Source: Bolinopsis microptera
Taxonomy: Eukaryota; Ctenophora; Tentaculata; Lobata; Bolinopsidae
Reading direction: 5' to 3'
NCBI RefSeq assembly: GCF_026151205.1
Contig: NC_087077.1
Coordinates: 2,108,001 to 2,172,000 of the forward strand
Length of the DNA: 64,000 bases
Shown: positions 11,369-22,841 of the stretch, piece after piece
Numbering within the stretch: position 1 is the stretch's first letter
Layout: each line of letters opens with the position of its first letter
Position numbers and translations under genes: made by a program
Notes under the pieces: model-generated
What the model was told of the DNA's origin: nothing
Seen by the model: only the letters and a program-made list of their open reading frames with translations
Database searches by the model: none

Positions 11369-11443
11369 TTACTGGGCCGCGCTCAGCCTGTCATTCCGCC
11401 TAATCTCTATTTACCAACATTAAAGCCTGGGGTCCTCAGGTAA
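11369..11443 (+). repeat. Dispersed ~80-bp repeat, copy 1
   Basis: Runs from TTACTGGGCCGCGCTCAGCC to GGGGTCCTCAGGTAA. An inverted copy lies at 12544-12626 and a diverged inverted-orientation copy at about 53714-53806. The first two could be the terminal inverted repeats of a 1.26-kb element, but the third, solitary copy suggests an independent short element. Confidence 0.75.
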
Positions 11444-11494
11444 GTTCAGAGTTGGACTTTTAAACGGTTTAATTATTTGAAACATTCTAACCCG

Positions 11495-11635
11495 ACCCTA
11501 CGTTATGGGGGGGGGGGGGGGGGGGGTTATTCGGAATCAGCGTCCAAAAATACACCGATCTAGATCACTTTCATGCCTAATGGGCCTTTTCACAAGAATT
11601 TTCTTAAAATTTGGGCGAACGATTTAGTAGGAGCG
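11495..11635 (+). repeat. Direct repeat, copy 2 of 2
   Basis: Second copy of the block at 11123-11249. The segment GTCATGGAGGG of copy 1 is replaced by a run of about 18 G residues. Confidence 0.8.
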
Positions 11636-12543
11636 TTGCTTCGCAAAGCAACGATCGACGATGCAAAGCAAAAATGCTAGTTTGCGCGGCGAAGTCCTCC
11701 AACACCCGTTAAGATATCCACTATAAAACTAATTATAATTCGTAGGTTTACAACCTACTAGGACGCGCGCCGAGTTCCAATATATGGAGCAGATATTTTA
11801 CAAGTATCACCTGTTAAGTAATAATATACAATAATAGCTAGTAAAAGGGTCGCAATAAGATTTCGACCATTCTGTGAACATTTGTAAATGCTGATTTCCA
11901 ATTTATTGGTAACTATATATAGTCAAGGTGCACAAATTTGTATTTCAAATTTGTATACCATATACTATCCTAGCTATCTTCACGAATACTTTGAAACCAA
12001 AACTGATAATGGAATAGTAAAACAAAATTTTTTAGTAAAACAAAATTTTTATTTACCACAAAACAATCAATACATATTTAATATTATTATACATTTACAA
12101 ATAAATCTAAATTTAAATTCAGCTATATACACAATACACAGCCCGCCGCGCAGACAGCCACACATTGCTGAGAGATTCTCAGGTGCAGATGTAAGCGCCG
12201 CGCGCGCGAGGTTTGTTATCTTGTATCTTACAATTACATGTCACGATATATTATTAATTATCAGAGAATTTTAGAAGCAAAATAATAATTGCATATTGGG
12301 AAAATTTCGGTCGTTAACGCAGTATAGGGCGTGGACACTGCAATGCTAATAACGGAAAATTTTGAGGCACGAGTTTCATTCAGCTACCCAATTTATATGT
12401 GACATGTACTTGTATTAAATTCAGATAAATGTTAGTAGCAATCGACGCCAACATTGTGCAACTGTAAACTGCAAAATTTTAACGTCGATTATCATTAAAT
12501 CACATCTCGCAAGTTACTAATTCTTTGCACTATATATGTTACG

Positions 12544-12626
12544 TTACCTGAGGACCCCAGGCTTTAATGTTGGTAAACAACCGAATAGAGATTAGGCGGA
12601 ATGACAGGCTGAGCGCGGCCCAGTAA
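12544..12626 (-). repeat. Dispersed ~80-bp repeat, copy 2 (inverted)
   Basis: Inverse of 11369-11443, with about ten extra bases in the middle. Between the two copies no protein-like frame is convincing. Confidence 0.75.
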
Positions 12627-13530
12627 CCACTATCTTGTCAGGAATACTTATCATTGTGCCCCTCAGGGTTGCCTTCTCCCCTTAATTATGTTGACTTTGA
12701 AATTATCTACATAATATACAAACGATACATGTTATGTAGATTAATGTAGATTATGGTTATTGTTAAATGAACTCCATTCCACAAATTTCCTTAGTTTACA
12801 TTTTATGTTTAACTTCAAGTTCAAGTAATTCCAAACATAAATTACTGGTAATGTCCAAATTCATCGATGGTAAATACGTCAAAAAATCGCCTGTAAATAC
12901 GCCGTATTCAAAAATTCTAAGAAATACGTGAAATAGGCAAAATTTGGCGCTTAAATTCTTTGATGGTAAAATTTCTCAAAATACGCGCGTATCTCTTTCG
13001 AAATACGTGATTACAGATTAGTGATATTTGCGCGTGCGTCGCTGGCCCAGTGGTATATCAATATAGCAATACTGACAGTCGTTTTGGAGACTTCACGGTG
13101 CTCGAATGAAAACGCTGCAGCGACTTGCTATTCTTATGCTGAACTGCAACCAATCAGTCGGTCTGCTGCAGAGCAGAGCTTCTCAGGTTATAAAGCAGTT
13201 ATGCCTCCCTCGAGGAATAGACTTTCAACCGAGACCCAGTTCCAGTGCATTTTTATCTATTACAATATTCGCAGACTAAGATCACAAGTCTCTCTTGCTT
13301 GAATTTTGAAACCGGTTACCGGATTAACACGGACTTCCCAGTGGCATAAGTTTAAAAAGTGACTAGGAATCCAGCCTGGAAAGAAAAAACGGCTATAATA
13401 AACTTTTAAAACGGCTATAATAAATTTTTCGGCCGGATGACGATTTCATTTCACCTTGCTAGTTATATTACAGAGGTATTTTTAGTTATTCATTAGTTAT
13501 TCATAATTGCCAAAAAGTATGGGAAAAAAT

Positions 13531-13602
13531 GATCCTATCCGAGTCTCGAACTCGCAATCTGCTGATATGGAGCTAGCGTATTAACCAATTAGGCCACGAT
13601 TC
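13531..13602 (-). tRNA. tRNA-like sequence (tRNA pseudogene or SINE head)
   Basis: The minus strand contains a good polymerase III A box (TGGCCTAATTGG) and, about 33 bases on, a B-box-like GAGTTCGAGAC with a T-stem. An anticodon-arm-like segment with CTCCATA in the loop lies between them. The acceptor ends (GGAATCG at the 5' side) do not pair with the 3' side, and the anticodon stem has mismatches. It is therefore more likely a degenerate tRNA or a tRNA-derived SINE head than a working tRNA gene. Confidence 0.45.
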
Positions 13603-14690
13603 CATATACTGTAATGTAATATTCATATATAGATCTTCGCGCGTTACTGCAACTTAATTTGAAATACGTAATTTATCATCGGGAAATACGTATGCGTAGT
13701 ACCTACGCGTAGTCTCCCCAAAACGCATTTACCATCCTTGGTCCAAAAACCCCGACTCAGTCCGCGGACTACTTATGCCTTGATGGTAAATCATATGAGT
13801 GGTATCTTGTATGCAATTATTTACGACTATTATTAATTAACATGCTGATTGATCAGAGTCACATCTGATGACTTCATTGAAAATGAAAGGGCTGATGACT
13901 TCAGTGAAAGAGCTGGTGACCTAGCGAAAGTGCTGGGGATGAGAAAGACCATAAACCAGGGATTCCTTCGGGAGCATGTAAGATTGTATCAAAAGTTTGT
14001 TCGCCAATGGGGTGTGTCTGGGTGTCAAAGATCTTCAAGGTGGGTGCTACTTGTGATAAACTCTAGAAGGATGGGGTGGTAATACTCGGTCTGGCCGCCT
14101 GGAAGCCCATAGAATTCCAGTTCAGAAACCGAGCGAGGAGGTGCGGCTACTGATGAAAGGCCTCCTTCAAGTTCATTTGCAGGTTAGAAACGAAATCTGG
14201 GTACCTACCCTCGCACAAGATTATTCTCAATTTGGTGTCGTAGATGTAAATTACTTACGACTATGATTAATTGACATGCTGATTGCTACCATATCCTGTA
14301 CCTCATACGAACTTGTATTAACGGGTGATACTCGTAAAATATCTGTTCCATATGTCGACGAGTCCAACTCGGCGCGCGTCCTGGTAGGTTGTAAACCTAC
14401 AAAACTTGTAAAGCCAAAGGGACATGGAATTAAACGAAACCAGTACACTGTCAACAATAGCTGCAACAGGTGAGTGAGCGATAATTTATTTAAGGCGGAT
14501 TTTTTCCCCTAAAAGGTACACTACATGAATTTTTTTAAACATTTAAAAGATTTTCCTTTTTGACTGCCATAAAATTCTTTCAAGCCAAACCACCTGTAGT
14601 TGTAATGTTGTGGAAGCAAATCAAACACATAAATAATACGTCATTTTAAAATACATAAGTAAACAACACATTTAAAAGGTTAATTGCTGA

Positions 14691-14957
14691 TTAAAAACAA
14701 TATCTGCCCTCGTGGCATCTGGCCCAACACCAGTGTTTCCCTGCTGGACAAGCTCTATGCTCCGGCGAGGGAGCTCTCTTCTCCAGCTCCTTCACTTCCT
14801 CTGTCTGCAGTGAAGGAGCTGGCCACCCACTACAGGACCTACTGGTCTTGAGACATCTATCAGGACACCAAGTTTTGCAGATAGGAGGGGCACGTTTCTC
14901 CATCTTCAGTCCGGAGACCACAGCAAGAGTAATACAAACAAGTAGGATCAGCTTCAT
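14691..14957 (-). CDS. Secreted Cys-rich two-peptide precursor (toxin-, AMP- or neuropeptide-like)
   Basis: An 88-residue precursor. I chose the inner ATG at 14957 because it starts a clean signal peptide (MKLILLVCITLAVVSG, residues 1-16) and lies 47 bases after a TATA box; the longer frame would begin before the expected transcription start. Two dibasic sites (K21-R22 and K60-R61, each preceded by Glu) would release two peptides, both starting Ala-Pro. Peptide 1 has Cys 27, 31, 35 and 42; peptide 2 has Cys 70, 77, 81 and 87. Both share the core W-C-x2-R-C, so they look like diverged tandem copies with two disulfides each. I do not recognise the family. Venom peptide, antimicrobial peptide and neuropeptide are all possible. 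Confidence 0.65.
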   Translation of the reverse strand: MKLILLVCITLAVVSGLKMEKRAPPICKTWCPDRCLKTSRSCSGWPAPSLQTEEVKELEKRAPSPEHRACPAGKHWCWARCHEGRYCF

Positions 14958-15003
14958 TGTAAAATTGTAGTTAAACGTTATGAGTTTATCTCCGGTCAAG
15001 TCA

Positions 15004-15011
15004 TATTTATA
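15004..15011 (-). promoter_or_regulatory. TATA box of the Cys-rich precursor gene
   Basis: TATAAATA on the minus strand, 47 bases upstream of the ATG at 14957. This puts the expected start of transcription near 14980, leaving a 5' UTR of about 20-25 bases. Confidence 0.55.
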
Positions 15012-15027
15012 GTCTCGATCGTACATC

Positions 15028-15966
15028 TACGTGGCTTGAGTTCGGATAATTGATTAACTCAATCTGTATTGTTACTCAGATGGCACCATTAATAAGAATA
15101 AGAAAAAAACCATAAAATAGAGGAAAAAACGTGTTATCAAAATTTAATCATTGTTCATTGTTGCCCATGTGCAATGGGATACAAAAACTTTGCCTTTGTC
15201 CAACTCATATAGTTTTAAGCGCAAGTTTGGAAAGTTGTTGAATTTAATACCTGAAGCCGATAATTCAATCTGACTTGTTTAGATCACAGTACCGGCCCAC
15301 TGCACAGGTGGCCATTTAGGAAATCTTGAGGTTAAGTGTCTCCCACGTACGCGATTTTCAAACAGCGCCTATTTAATCGAACACTATATTCAGAGTTTTG
15401 AGTAATAAATAAGGAAATTTTTTGAGGTATTAAATAAACCGTATCAGCACTCAGCGTGTTTTAAGTACCGTATCACATTACTTTATCATTGCAGAAAAAT
15501 CAAATGTTTAATAAGCTTTTCCTCAGTATGTACTATGTATGATATTGATAAACTAAATTTCCAGACAAGTTTATTATAAGAATTACGTACCCATTACACG
15601 TCCCTCTGCGGATAATTTTCTAGGATATGGAGTGAATTATCCGCACACTTCATCACTCTAACGTTAAGTTATTCGAGGAGTCTTAACCGTCCGGGATCAT
15701 CCTTGGTCCAGAGAGAAATACTGTATTACATTATCATGACATTGCTGATCAGTGATATCAGTGATATCAGTGATATCAGTGATATCAGTGATATCAGTGA
15801 TATAAGTGATGATCAGTGATATCAGTGAAGACGTTGAGAGAGAGCTATCTCTAGTGTTATTCTTATCTTCTGTTGGATTCTCTCCGCCTTCATCTTAGGA
15901 GAGATATTAGTGAGAATATGCTGATGATAATTATTAATCTGTAGATTACGTATTTATGAACAATTA
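15028..15966. other. Intergenic with a short (GATATCAGT)n array
   Basis: No gene recognised. A 9-base GATATCAGT unit repeats about eight times at roughly 15746-15828; the unit is built on the palindrome GATATC. The rest is AT-rich single-copy-looking sequence. Confidence 0.6.
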
Positions 15967-16474
15967 ATTTTACCAAAACCCATAATCATGGGTAGAGTGG
16001 ACCGCTGCCAGTGGCTCTCTTTCCCAAACAAAAGGAAATGATATTAATTTGATTGACCGTTCTCAAATGCAAAATGATACCGAGAATGAAATCGGTCGCT
16101 CGCTTTTCCCATTCATTCACGGCTTACGAATTGTAATAATTTTCGATTGATCACATGTCAATCAGATGCTGTAAAAATCTCTTTGGGTTGCGTTCGGGTC
16201 GATACCTAGTATTTCGGGGTAAGGGTGGTAGTTATCACTTATTGCATTAGCTGAAGTTTATTGAATCTTTATTGCCGAGTACAGCTGCCTTTGGGTAGTT
16301 CTTCTTAATCTATTACAATTGTAAATGAATGGGAAAAGCGAGCGACCGATTTCATTCTCGGTATCATTTTGCATTTGAGAACGGTCAATCAAATTAATAT
16401 CATTTCCTTTTGTTTGGGAAAGAGAGCCACTGGCAGCGGTCCACTCTACCCATGATTATGGGTTTTGGTAAAAT
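15967..16474. mobile_element. Fold-back element A, 151-bp inverted arms
   Basis: Arms 15967-16117 and 16324-16474 are near-perfect inverses, starting ATTTTACCAAAACCCATAAT. The 206-base centre is not coding. A related element at 17521-17849 has the same ends, and a single arm fragment occurs in an intron near 24.95 kb. It is a MITE-like fold-back element; no target duplication is obvious because the flanks are themselves symmetrical. Confidence 0.85.
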
Positions 16475-17520
16475 ATCATCTCTTTTTGATTATAATGTCA
16501 GGGTACTTTATAAAGTCGAAATATAAACTGATATCTTCATTATAATAAGGAGGAAGTTTCAACGATTTCGAAATTTTTCCTTTAAAAACATTTCCTTGTG
16601 TTTAGGTAAGCATATCGGTCCATCACTGACTGAATATACCACTTAATACTCATTCAAGTTGACATTAAATTCATATATAATGACATTAAACTGTCGTGGC
16701 AAAGCAGAATTTGTTGGAAATCACGAATGAGCAAAATTCTCACCTTTCGCACGTGCAAACTTTGAGCGGACGTTGCATGCGCATCCAATATTGAATCGCC
16801 GTAAATTTTTGCATGTGATTGTTTTATATATAGCTTGATAAGCATGCAAAGTTTCAAAGTATTTCAAGAAGAACTGTAATCACAACGGCACTCTAAAGTT
16901 GACAGAAAATGACGAAAACAGCAATTTTCAGTGATTTTAGCAATTTTCTATCAATTTGGGCGTGTCCCCACGTGTGCATCTTTTCGATTTTCAACTTTAA
17001 AACTAGCCTAATGCACAATTTATACCTATAGGAAGCAGAACTGAGCTCCACAACCCAAGGCATGGCCCAACACCAAAGAATACTAAATCGCAAAATTGAC
17101 GTTTTTATAAAATAATTCTTCAAAAAAGCACAAACTTTAATGACAAATATCTTTATGAAGGAGCAAGCTAGAAAAACTTTCCGGTAGATTTTCAGAATGC
17201 TTGAACAATTATCTAAGGTGAAAATTTCCTCAGATTTTGAATAAAATTACTCCTTAATGGGTTAAAATTAATTTTAAAAGTTATTACTTTGTCAAAAATC
17301 AAGTTTTAAAAACGGTTAACTTGATGACGTCATCAAGGGGTGTTTATGACGTCAAATAAATTTTTTATACAATGTAAACTAAAGTGTAAACAATTATTTG
17401 CAAGACCTGTGGTCGGAAATGGCTGTATCTTTTATACTTTTGAATCTATGGACACTTAAATACAGGCTACAATTGACTGGCAAAGCGTCTATCCCTGAAT
17501 ATATATATCTGTATATCTGT

Positions 17521-17849
17521 ATTTGACCAAAACCCATAATCATGGGTAGAGTGTACCGCTGCCAGTGTCTCTCTTTTCCAAACAAAAGGAAATGATATTA
17601 ATTTGAGGAACCGTCCGCTAATGCAAATTAATACCGAGAATGAAATCGGTCGCTCGCTTTTTCAAATCAATAAGCTTTATTACAATTCGTAAGCCGTGAT
17701 CGAATGGAAAAAGCGAGCGACCGATTTCATTCTCGGTATTAATTTGCATTAGCGGACGGTTCCTCAAATTAATATCATTTCCTTTTGTTTGGAAAAGAGA
17801 GACACTGGCAGCGGTACACTCTACCCATGATTATGGGTTTTGGTCAAAT
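17521..17849. mobile_element. Fold-back element B, 142-bp inverted arms
   Basis: Arms 17521-17662 and 17708-17849 with only a 45-base centre. Ends match element A (ACCAAAACCCATAATCATGG). It occupies the same relative position within the downstream copy of the tandemly duplicated block as element A does in the upstream copy. Confidence 0.85.
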
Positions 17850-18870
17850 ATCATCTCTTTTTTATTATAATGTCAGGATAATTTACACAGTCGAAACTTC
17901 ATTAACAAGGAGGTAATTTCGACGATTTCGAAATTCTGCCTTTGAAAACGTTTCCTTGTGTTTAGTTAGGTATATCTGTCGATAACCGACTGAATATGGC
18001 ACTTTTTACTCATTCAAGTTGGCATTAAATTCATATATAATGCCATTTAAATATCGTGGAAAGCAGAATATATTCGAAATCACGAATGAGCAAAATTCTC
18101 ACCTTTCGCACGCGCAAACTTTGAGCGGACGTTGCGTGCGCATACAATATTGAATCACCGTAAATTTTTGCATAGTGGTATTTAATATATAGTTTGATAA
18201 GCATGCAAAGTTTCAGAAGATTTCAAAAAGAACTTGGATCACAACGGGACTCCAAAGTTGATAAAAATCGTGAAAATCAAAATTTTTAGTAATTTTAGCT
18301 ATTTTAAATCAATTTGGGCGTGTCCCCACGTGTGCAACTTTTCGATTTTTAACTTTAAAACTAGCCTATAACACAATTTACACCTTTAAGAAGCAAAATT
18401 GAGCTCCACAACCCAAGGGATGGCCCAACACCAGAGAATACTAATTCACAACTTTTGTGTTTTTATAAAATTATTCTTCAAAAAAGCACTAACTTCAATA
18501 GCAAATATCTTTATGAAGGAGCAAGGTAGGAAACTATTCCGGTAGATTTTCGGAATGCTTGAACAATTATCTAAGATGAAAATGTCCTCAGATTTTGAAT
18601 AAAATTACTCCTTAATAGTGTAAAATCGATTTGAAAAGTTGTTACTTTGTCAAAAATCAAGTTTTAAAAACACTTAATTTGATGACGTCATCAAGTGATG
18701 ATGATGACGTTAAATTATTTTTCAATACAATGTAAACTAAAGCTTAAACGATTATCTTTAAAACCTGTGGTTCAAGATGACTGTATCGTTTATACTTTCG
18801 AATCTACGGACACTTAAATGTAGGCTACAATTGACTGCAAAAAGCGTCTATACATACATATATATCTTCA

Positions 18871-19640
18871 CGACAATCTGTTGTAAAACAGGGGTTCCAG
18901 AAAACCCACTTCGCGATACTCCTGAAACATGAAATTTTTTTTACAGTCGATTTGGACAAGGTCTAGACGCCCTGCAAAGTTTCAGATCTCTAACTCAATT
19001 TTAACATGGTTTTTAAGGCACCTGAATATGGCGATTTTGGGTTTTTTACCTAATTTCGTATAACATGCTGGCGCGTATTTTGCGCAAATTTCTTAAAAAC
19101 CTCCATATAACTATTTCTTATTCCTGTCATCTCTAACATTGAATTAGAATGTTTTGAACTTAAATGTACCTGCTGAACTACTTTCGATGAGTCTTAATGC
19201 CTGGAAAACAATAAAGGGGATATAATAGTATAGGGGGTAAATAGTATTGTGAATATAAGGGCGACGGTAATGCTTGCCAGCATTGTGATGTATATGTCCC
19301 GACAATCTGTCGTAAAACAGGGGTTCTAGAAAACCCATTTCCCGATGCTCCTGAAACCTGAAACTTTTTTTGCAGTCAATTTGGTCAACGTCTAGACGCC
19401 CTGAAAAATTTCAGATCTCTAACTCAATTTTAACATGGTTTTTAGGGCACCTGAATATGGCGATTTTGGGTTTTTTACCGAATTTCGTATAACAGTGCTG
19501 GCGAGTATTTTATGCAAATTTCTTAAAAATCTGAACATAACTATTCTTATTCCTGTCCTCTTTGACATCAAATTAGAATGTTTTGAACTAAAAATAAATC
19601 TGCTGAACGACTTCCGATGAGTCTTAATGCCTGGAAAACT
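18871..19640 (+). repeat. Second tandem duplication (~340-bp block, two copies)
   Basis: Copies at about 18871-19219 and 19299-19640. Each runs from CGACAATCTG through GCACCTGAATATGGCGATTT to GATGAGTCTTAATGCCTGGA. The intervening segment (GCTTGCCAGCATTGTGA-type) also recurs near 19840 and, inverted, near 24880. Confidence 0.8.
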
Positions 19641-19644
19641 CCTG

Positions 19645-19701
19645 CCGGAGGCGGCGGCCTTCGGCCGCCGCCTCCGGCCGGAGTGCACGCTTCGCGTGCA
19701 C
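19645..19701. repeat. Two adjacent perfect hairpins with TTC/GAA triloops
   Basis: Hairpin 1 has a 15-bp GC-only-but-one stem (19645-19659 with 19663-19677) and loop TTC. Hairpin 2 has an 8-bp stem (19683-19690 with 19694-19701) and the same loop. On the minus strand both present C-GAA-G, the triloop of the unusually stable GCGAAGC mini-hairpin. Local GC is far above the surroundings. Confidence 0.8.
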
Positions 19702-19727
19702 AAAAGAGGCTTGTAACGTGTACCAAA

Positions 19728-19802
19728 GGGGGTATAATAGTAAAAGGGGTATCATAGTAAAGGGGGTATAATAGTAAAGGGGGTATAATAGTAAATGGGG
19801 AA
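19728..19802 (+). repeat. ~17-bp GGGGGTATAATAGTAAA tandem repeat
   Basis: About four copies of a 17-base unit. Related single units occur near 19215 and, inverted, near 24910. Confidence 0.75.
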
Positions 19803-19986
19803 CATAGTATACCCACAATAAATGCAACGGTCGTGCTTGCCAGCACTGTGACTTATAATTCCTTGATTAAAGAAGTAGAACTGCAGAAAATTAATGACCG
19901 CCCTGTAAATTAATGAGCCAGCACAAATATAAAGTAGGCCCTAAAGGTGAGCGGAGGTATAAAATATGTAGTTAGCGGAGGTATCA

Positions 19987-21705
19987 CAAACTACAAGTGC
20001 GGGGAAACAGCACAAACTACAAGTGCTAACTGCTAGTGAGGGGAAACAGCACAAACTACAAGTGCTAACTGCTAGTGCGGGGAAACAGAACAAACTACAA
20101 GTGCTAACTGCTAGTGCGGGGAAACAGAACAAACTACAAGTGCTAACTGCTAGTGCGGGGAAACAGCACAAACTACAAGACGTGCTAACTGCTAGTGCGG
20201 GGAAACAGCACAAACTTCAAGTGCTAACTGCTAGTGCGGGGAAACAGCACAAACTACAAGTGCTAACTGCTAGTGCGGGGAAACAGAACAAACTACAAGT
20301 GCTAGTGCGGGGAAACAGCACAAACTACAAGTGCTAACTGCTAGTGCGGGGAAACAGCACAAACTACAAGTGCTAACTGCTAGTGCGGGGAAACAGCACA
20401 AACTACAAGTGCTAGTGCGGGGAAACAGCACAAACTACAAGTGCTAGTGCGGGGAAACAGCACAAACTACAAGTGCGGGGAAACAGAACAAACTACAAGT
20501 GCTAACTGCTAGTGCGGGGAAACAGCACAAACTACAAGTGCTAACTGCTAGTGCGGGGAAACAGAACAAACTACAAGTGCTAACTGCTAGTGCGGGGAAA
20601 CAGCACAAACTACAAGTGCTAACTGCTAGTGCGGGGAAACAGCACAAACTACAAGTGCTAACTGCTAGTGCGGGGAAACAGAACAAACTACAAGTGCTAA
20701 CTGCTAGTGCGGGGAAACAGAACAAACTACAAGTGCTAACTGCTAGTGCGGGGAAACAGAACAAACTACAAGTGCTAACTGCTAGTGCGGGGAAACAGCA
20801 CAAACTACAAGTGCTAACTGCTAGTGCGGGGAAACAGAACAAACTACAAGTGCTAACTGCTAGTGCGGGGAAACAGAACAAACTACAAGTGCTAACTGCT
20901 AGTGCGGGGAAACAGCACAAACTACAAGTGCTAACTGCTAGTGCGGGGAAACAGCACAAACTACAAGTGCTAACTGCTAGTGCGGGGAAACAGAACAAAC
21001 TACAAGTGCTAGTGCGGGGAAACAGCACAAACTACAAGTGCTAACTGCTAGTGCGGGGAAACAGAACAAACTACAAGTGCTAGTGCGGGGAAACAGCACA
21101 AACTACAAGTGCTAACTGCTAGTGCGGGGAAACAGCACAAACTACAAGTGCTAACTGCTAGTGCGGGGAAACAGAACAAACTACAAGTGCTAGTGCGGGG
21201 AAACAGCACAAACTACAAGTGCTAGTGCGGGGAAACAGCACAAACTACAAGTGCGGGGAAACAGAACAAACTACAAGTGCGGGGAAACAGCACAAACTAC
21301 AAGTGCTAGTGCGGGGAAACAGCACAAACTACAAGTGCGGGGAAACAGAACAAACTACAAGTGCTAACTGCTAGTGCGGGGAAACAGCACAAACTACAAG
21401 TGCTAACTGCTAGTGCGGGGAAACAGAACAAACTACAAGTGCTAACTGCTAGTGCGGGGAAACAGCACAAACTACAAGTGCTAACTGCTAGTGCGGGGAA
21501 ACAGCACAAACTACAAGTGCTAACTGCTAGTGCGGGGAAACAGAACAAACTACAAGTGCTAACTACAAGTGCGGGGAAACAGAACAAACTACAAGTGCTA
21601 ACTGCTAGTGCGGGGAAACAGCACAAACTACAAGTGCTAACTGCTAGTGCGGGGAAACAGCACAAACTACAAGTGCTAACTGCTAGTGCGGGGAAACAGC
21701 ACAAA
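19987..21705 (+). repeat. 39-bp minisatellite, about 45 units
   Basis: Unit begins GTGCTAACTGCTAGTGCGGG and ends ACAAACTACAA. Three length classes are interspersed: 39, 32 (lacking TAACTGC) and 26 bases. A single C/A site (CAGCACAA or CAGAACAA) marks units. Because 39 is divisible by three, long frames appear on both strands (VLTASAGKQHKLQ and its antisense), but the 32- and 26-base units shift frame and the frames have no start context or signal. I treat it as non-coding. Confidence 0.9.
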
Positions 21706-22841
21706 GATCTAGAACCTCTGGAGAATCATGCAAATTAACATTATTATTAACTAGAACATTAGTCTCCCAGAATCTCCACAGTTAGACGTCTACTAAAGCT
21801 AGGACAACAAAGTGAGTGCAGAATGCAAATTGCAAATGAACCTTGAAAATATCTTTGTGTTATAACAAAGGAGTGTAATGAAGTGTACTCTTAGTCGTTG
21901 TGACATAGACCTTGTGTAACGTGTATAAAGTGGCGAGTTTGTGAGTAACGTGTTTAAAGTGGTGAGTTTTTGTGAGTAACGTGTCCTCAAAACCCTTTTA
22001 ACTCATTATCGTTACTAGCAGGAGCCAGGAACCCGTATAATATAACCCTAAACGGTGTCAAGACCCAAGATACTAAAATAATTATTACCTATTTAATTGG
22101 CGTTTTTGACACCACTTGGGGGTCCAAATTTTCGGCTCTAAAATCATTATTCCTTGGCCAATTTTTTATTTTTTCATGCTGATTTGGAGGCCATTAAAGC
22201 ATTTGACCCAGCCAAAAAAATTTCAGTTGTATATCTTTTACTGTTTTTGCGGAAAGTCGCGTTAAAGTTGATGCCGTGGTGTCAGTAAAATGGCACGGAT
22301 ATATATCGTCTCGCTTTATATATAGTAAGATGTGACAAAGTTAGCCTAGAGGATGAGACGATTATCCTAACCATCAAGGGTTTGTGTAATTTCATAGTGT
22401 GACAAAGTCAATTACACTGTGCCTTTTAATAGGGTCACTTATATTTACCAATATCCTCAAACTCAAATGAACATATATATAAATACATTATACAGCATAT
22501 TATGACCTACTATATAATCATGTGCTGTGATGGGTTACGAAAAAAAGTGTTACATTATCAAATTAAGACACTATTCAACATGTCTGACACAGTGCAATTT
22601 AAGTAAACCCTAAAACAAACAGCTGGAAACTGTACACACAAACATATTTGCATACCACTCATTGAGGAGCGTGGAGAGATGAGTGCCTATATATGACGTC
22701 ACAGCGCAATATCTAATTATGGCTCTAACTTATGATAGGAACAAAATAGGAGTTCGAGACTTTTAGAATTTGTTCTTGTCATAGTTACAGTCAAGTTATC
22801 AAAGAATTAAAGATGGTTAGTGGGAGGTTCGCACCCCTTTA
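21706..22841. other. Intergenic, nothing recognised
   Basis: AT-rich sequence with no convincing exon, RNA gene or repeat apart from a short duplicated motif (AACGTGT, then AAAGTGG) near 21920-21980. Confidence 0.5.

Larger units (their letters stand above)
15967..18868 (+). repeat. Tandem duplication of a ~1.4-kb block (two diverged copies)
   Basis: Copy 1 spans about 15967-17518 and copy 2 about 17521-18868. After the fold-back element each copy carries the same non-coding order: a CATCTCTTTTT segment, a segment with TCACCTTTCGCACG, one with GGCGTGTCCCCACGTGTGCA, then a GATGACGTCATCAAG motif. Divergence is visibly about one base in ten. Frames inside are not conserved, so it is not coding. 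Confidence 0.8.

Noticed and set aside
11369-12626. Single 1.26-kb transposon defined by ~80-bp inverted ends
   Set aside because: A third, solitary copy near 53.7 kb shows that the 80-bp unit can stand alone, and no target duplication was found.
13531-13602. Functional tRNA with a CCA anticodon
   Set aside because: Acceptor stem does not pair and the anticodon stem is mismatched; kept only as a tRNA-like relic.
19987-21705. CRISPR-like array
   Set aside because: Units are contiguous without unique spacers, and the host is clearly a eukaryote.
20023-21738. Long sense and antisense frames encoding 13-residue repeats
   Set aside because: They follow from a 39-base unit divisible by three, exist on both strands, and break wherever 32- or 26-base units occur. 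No signal peptide or promoter context.
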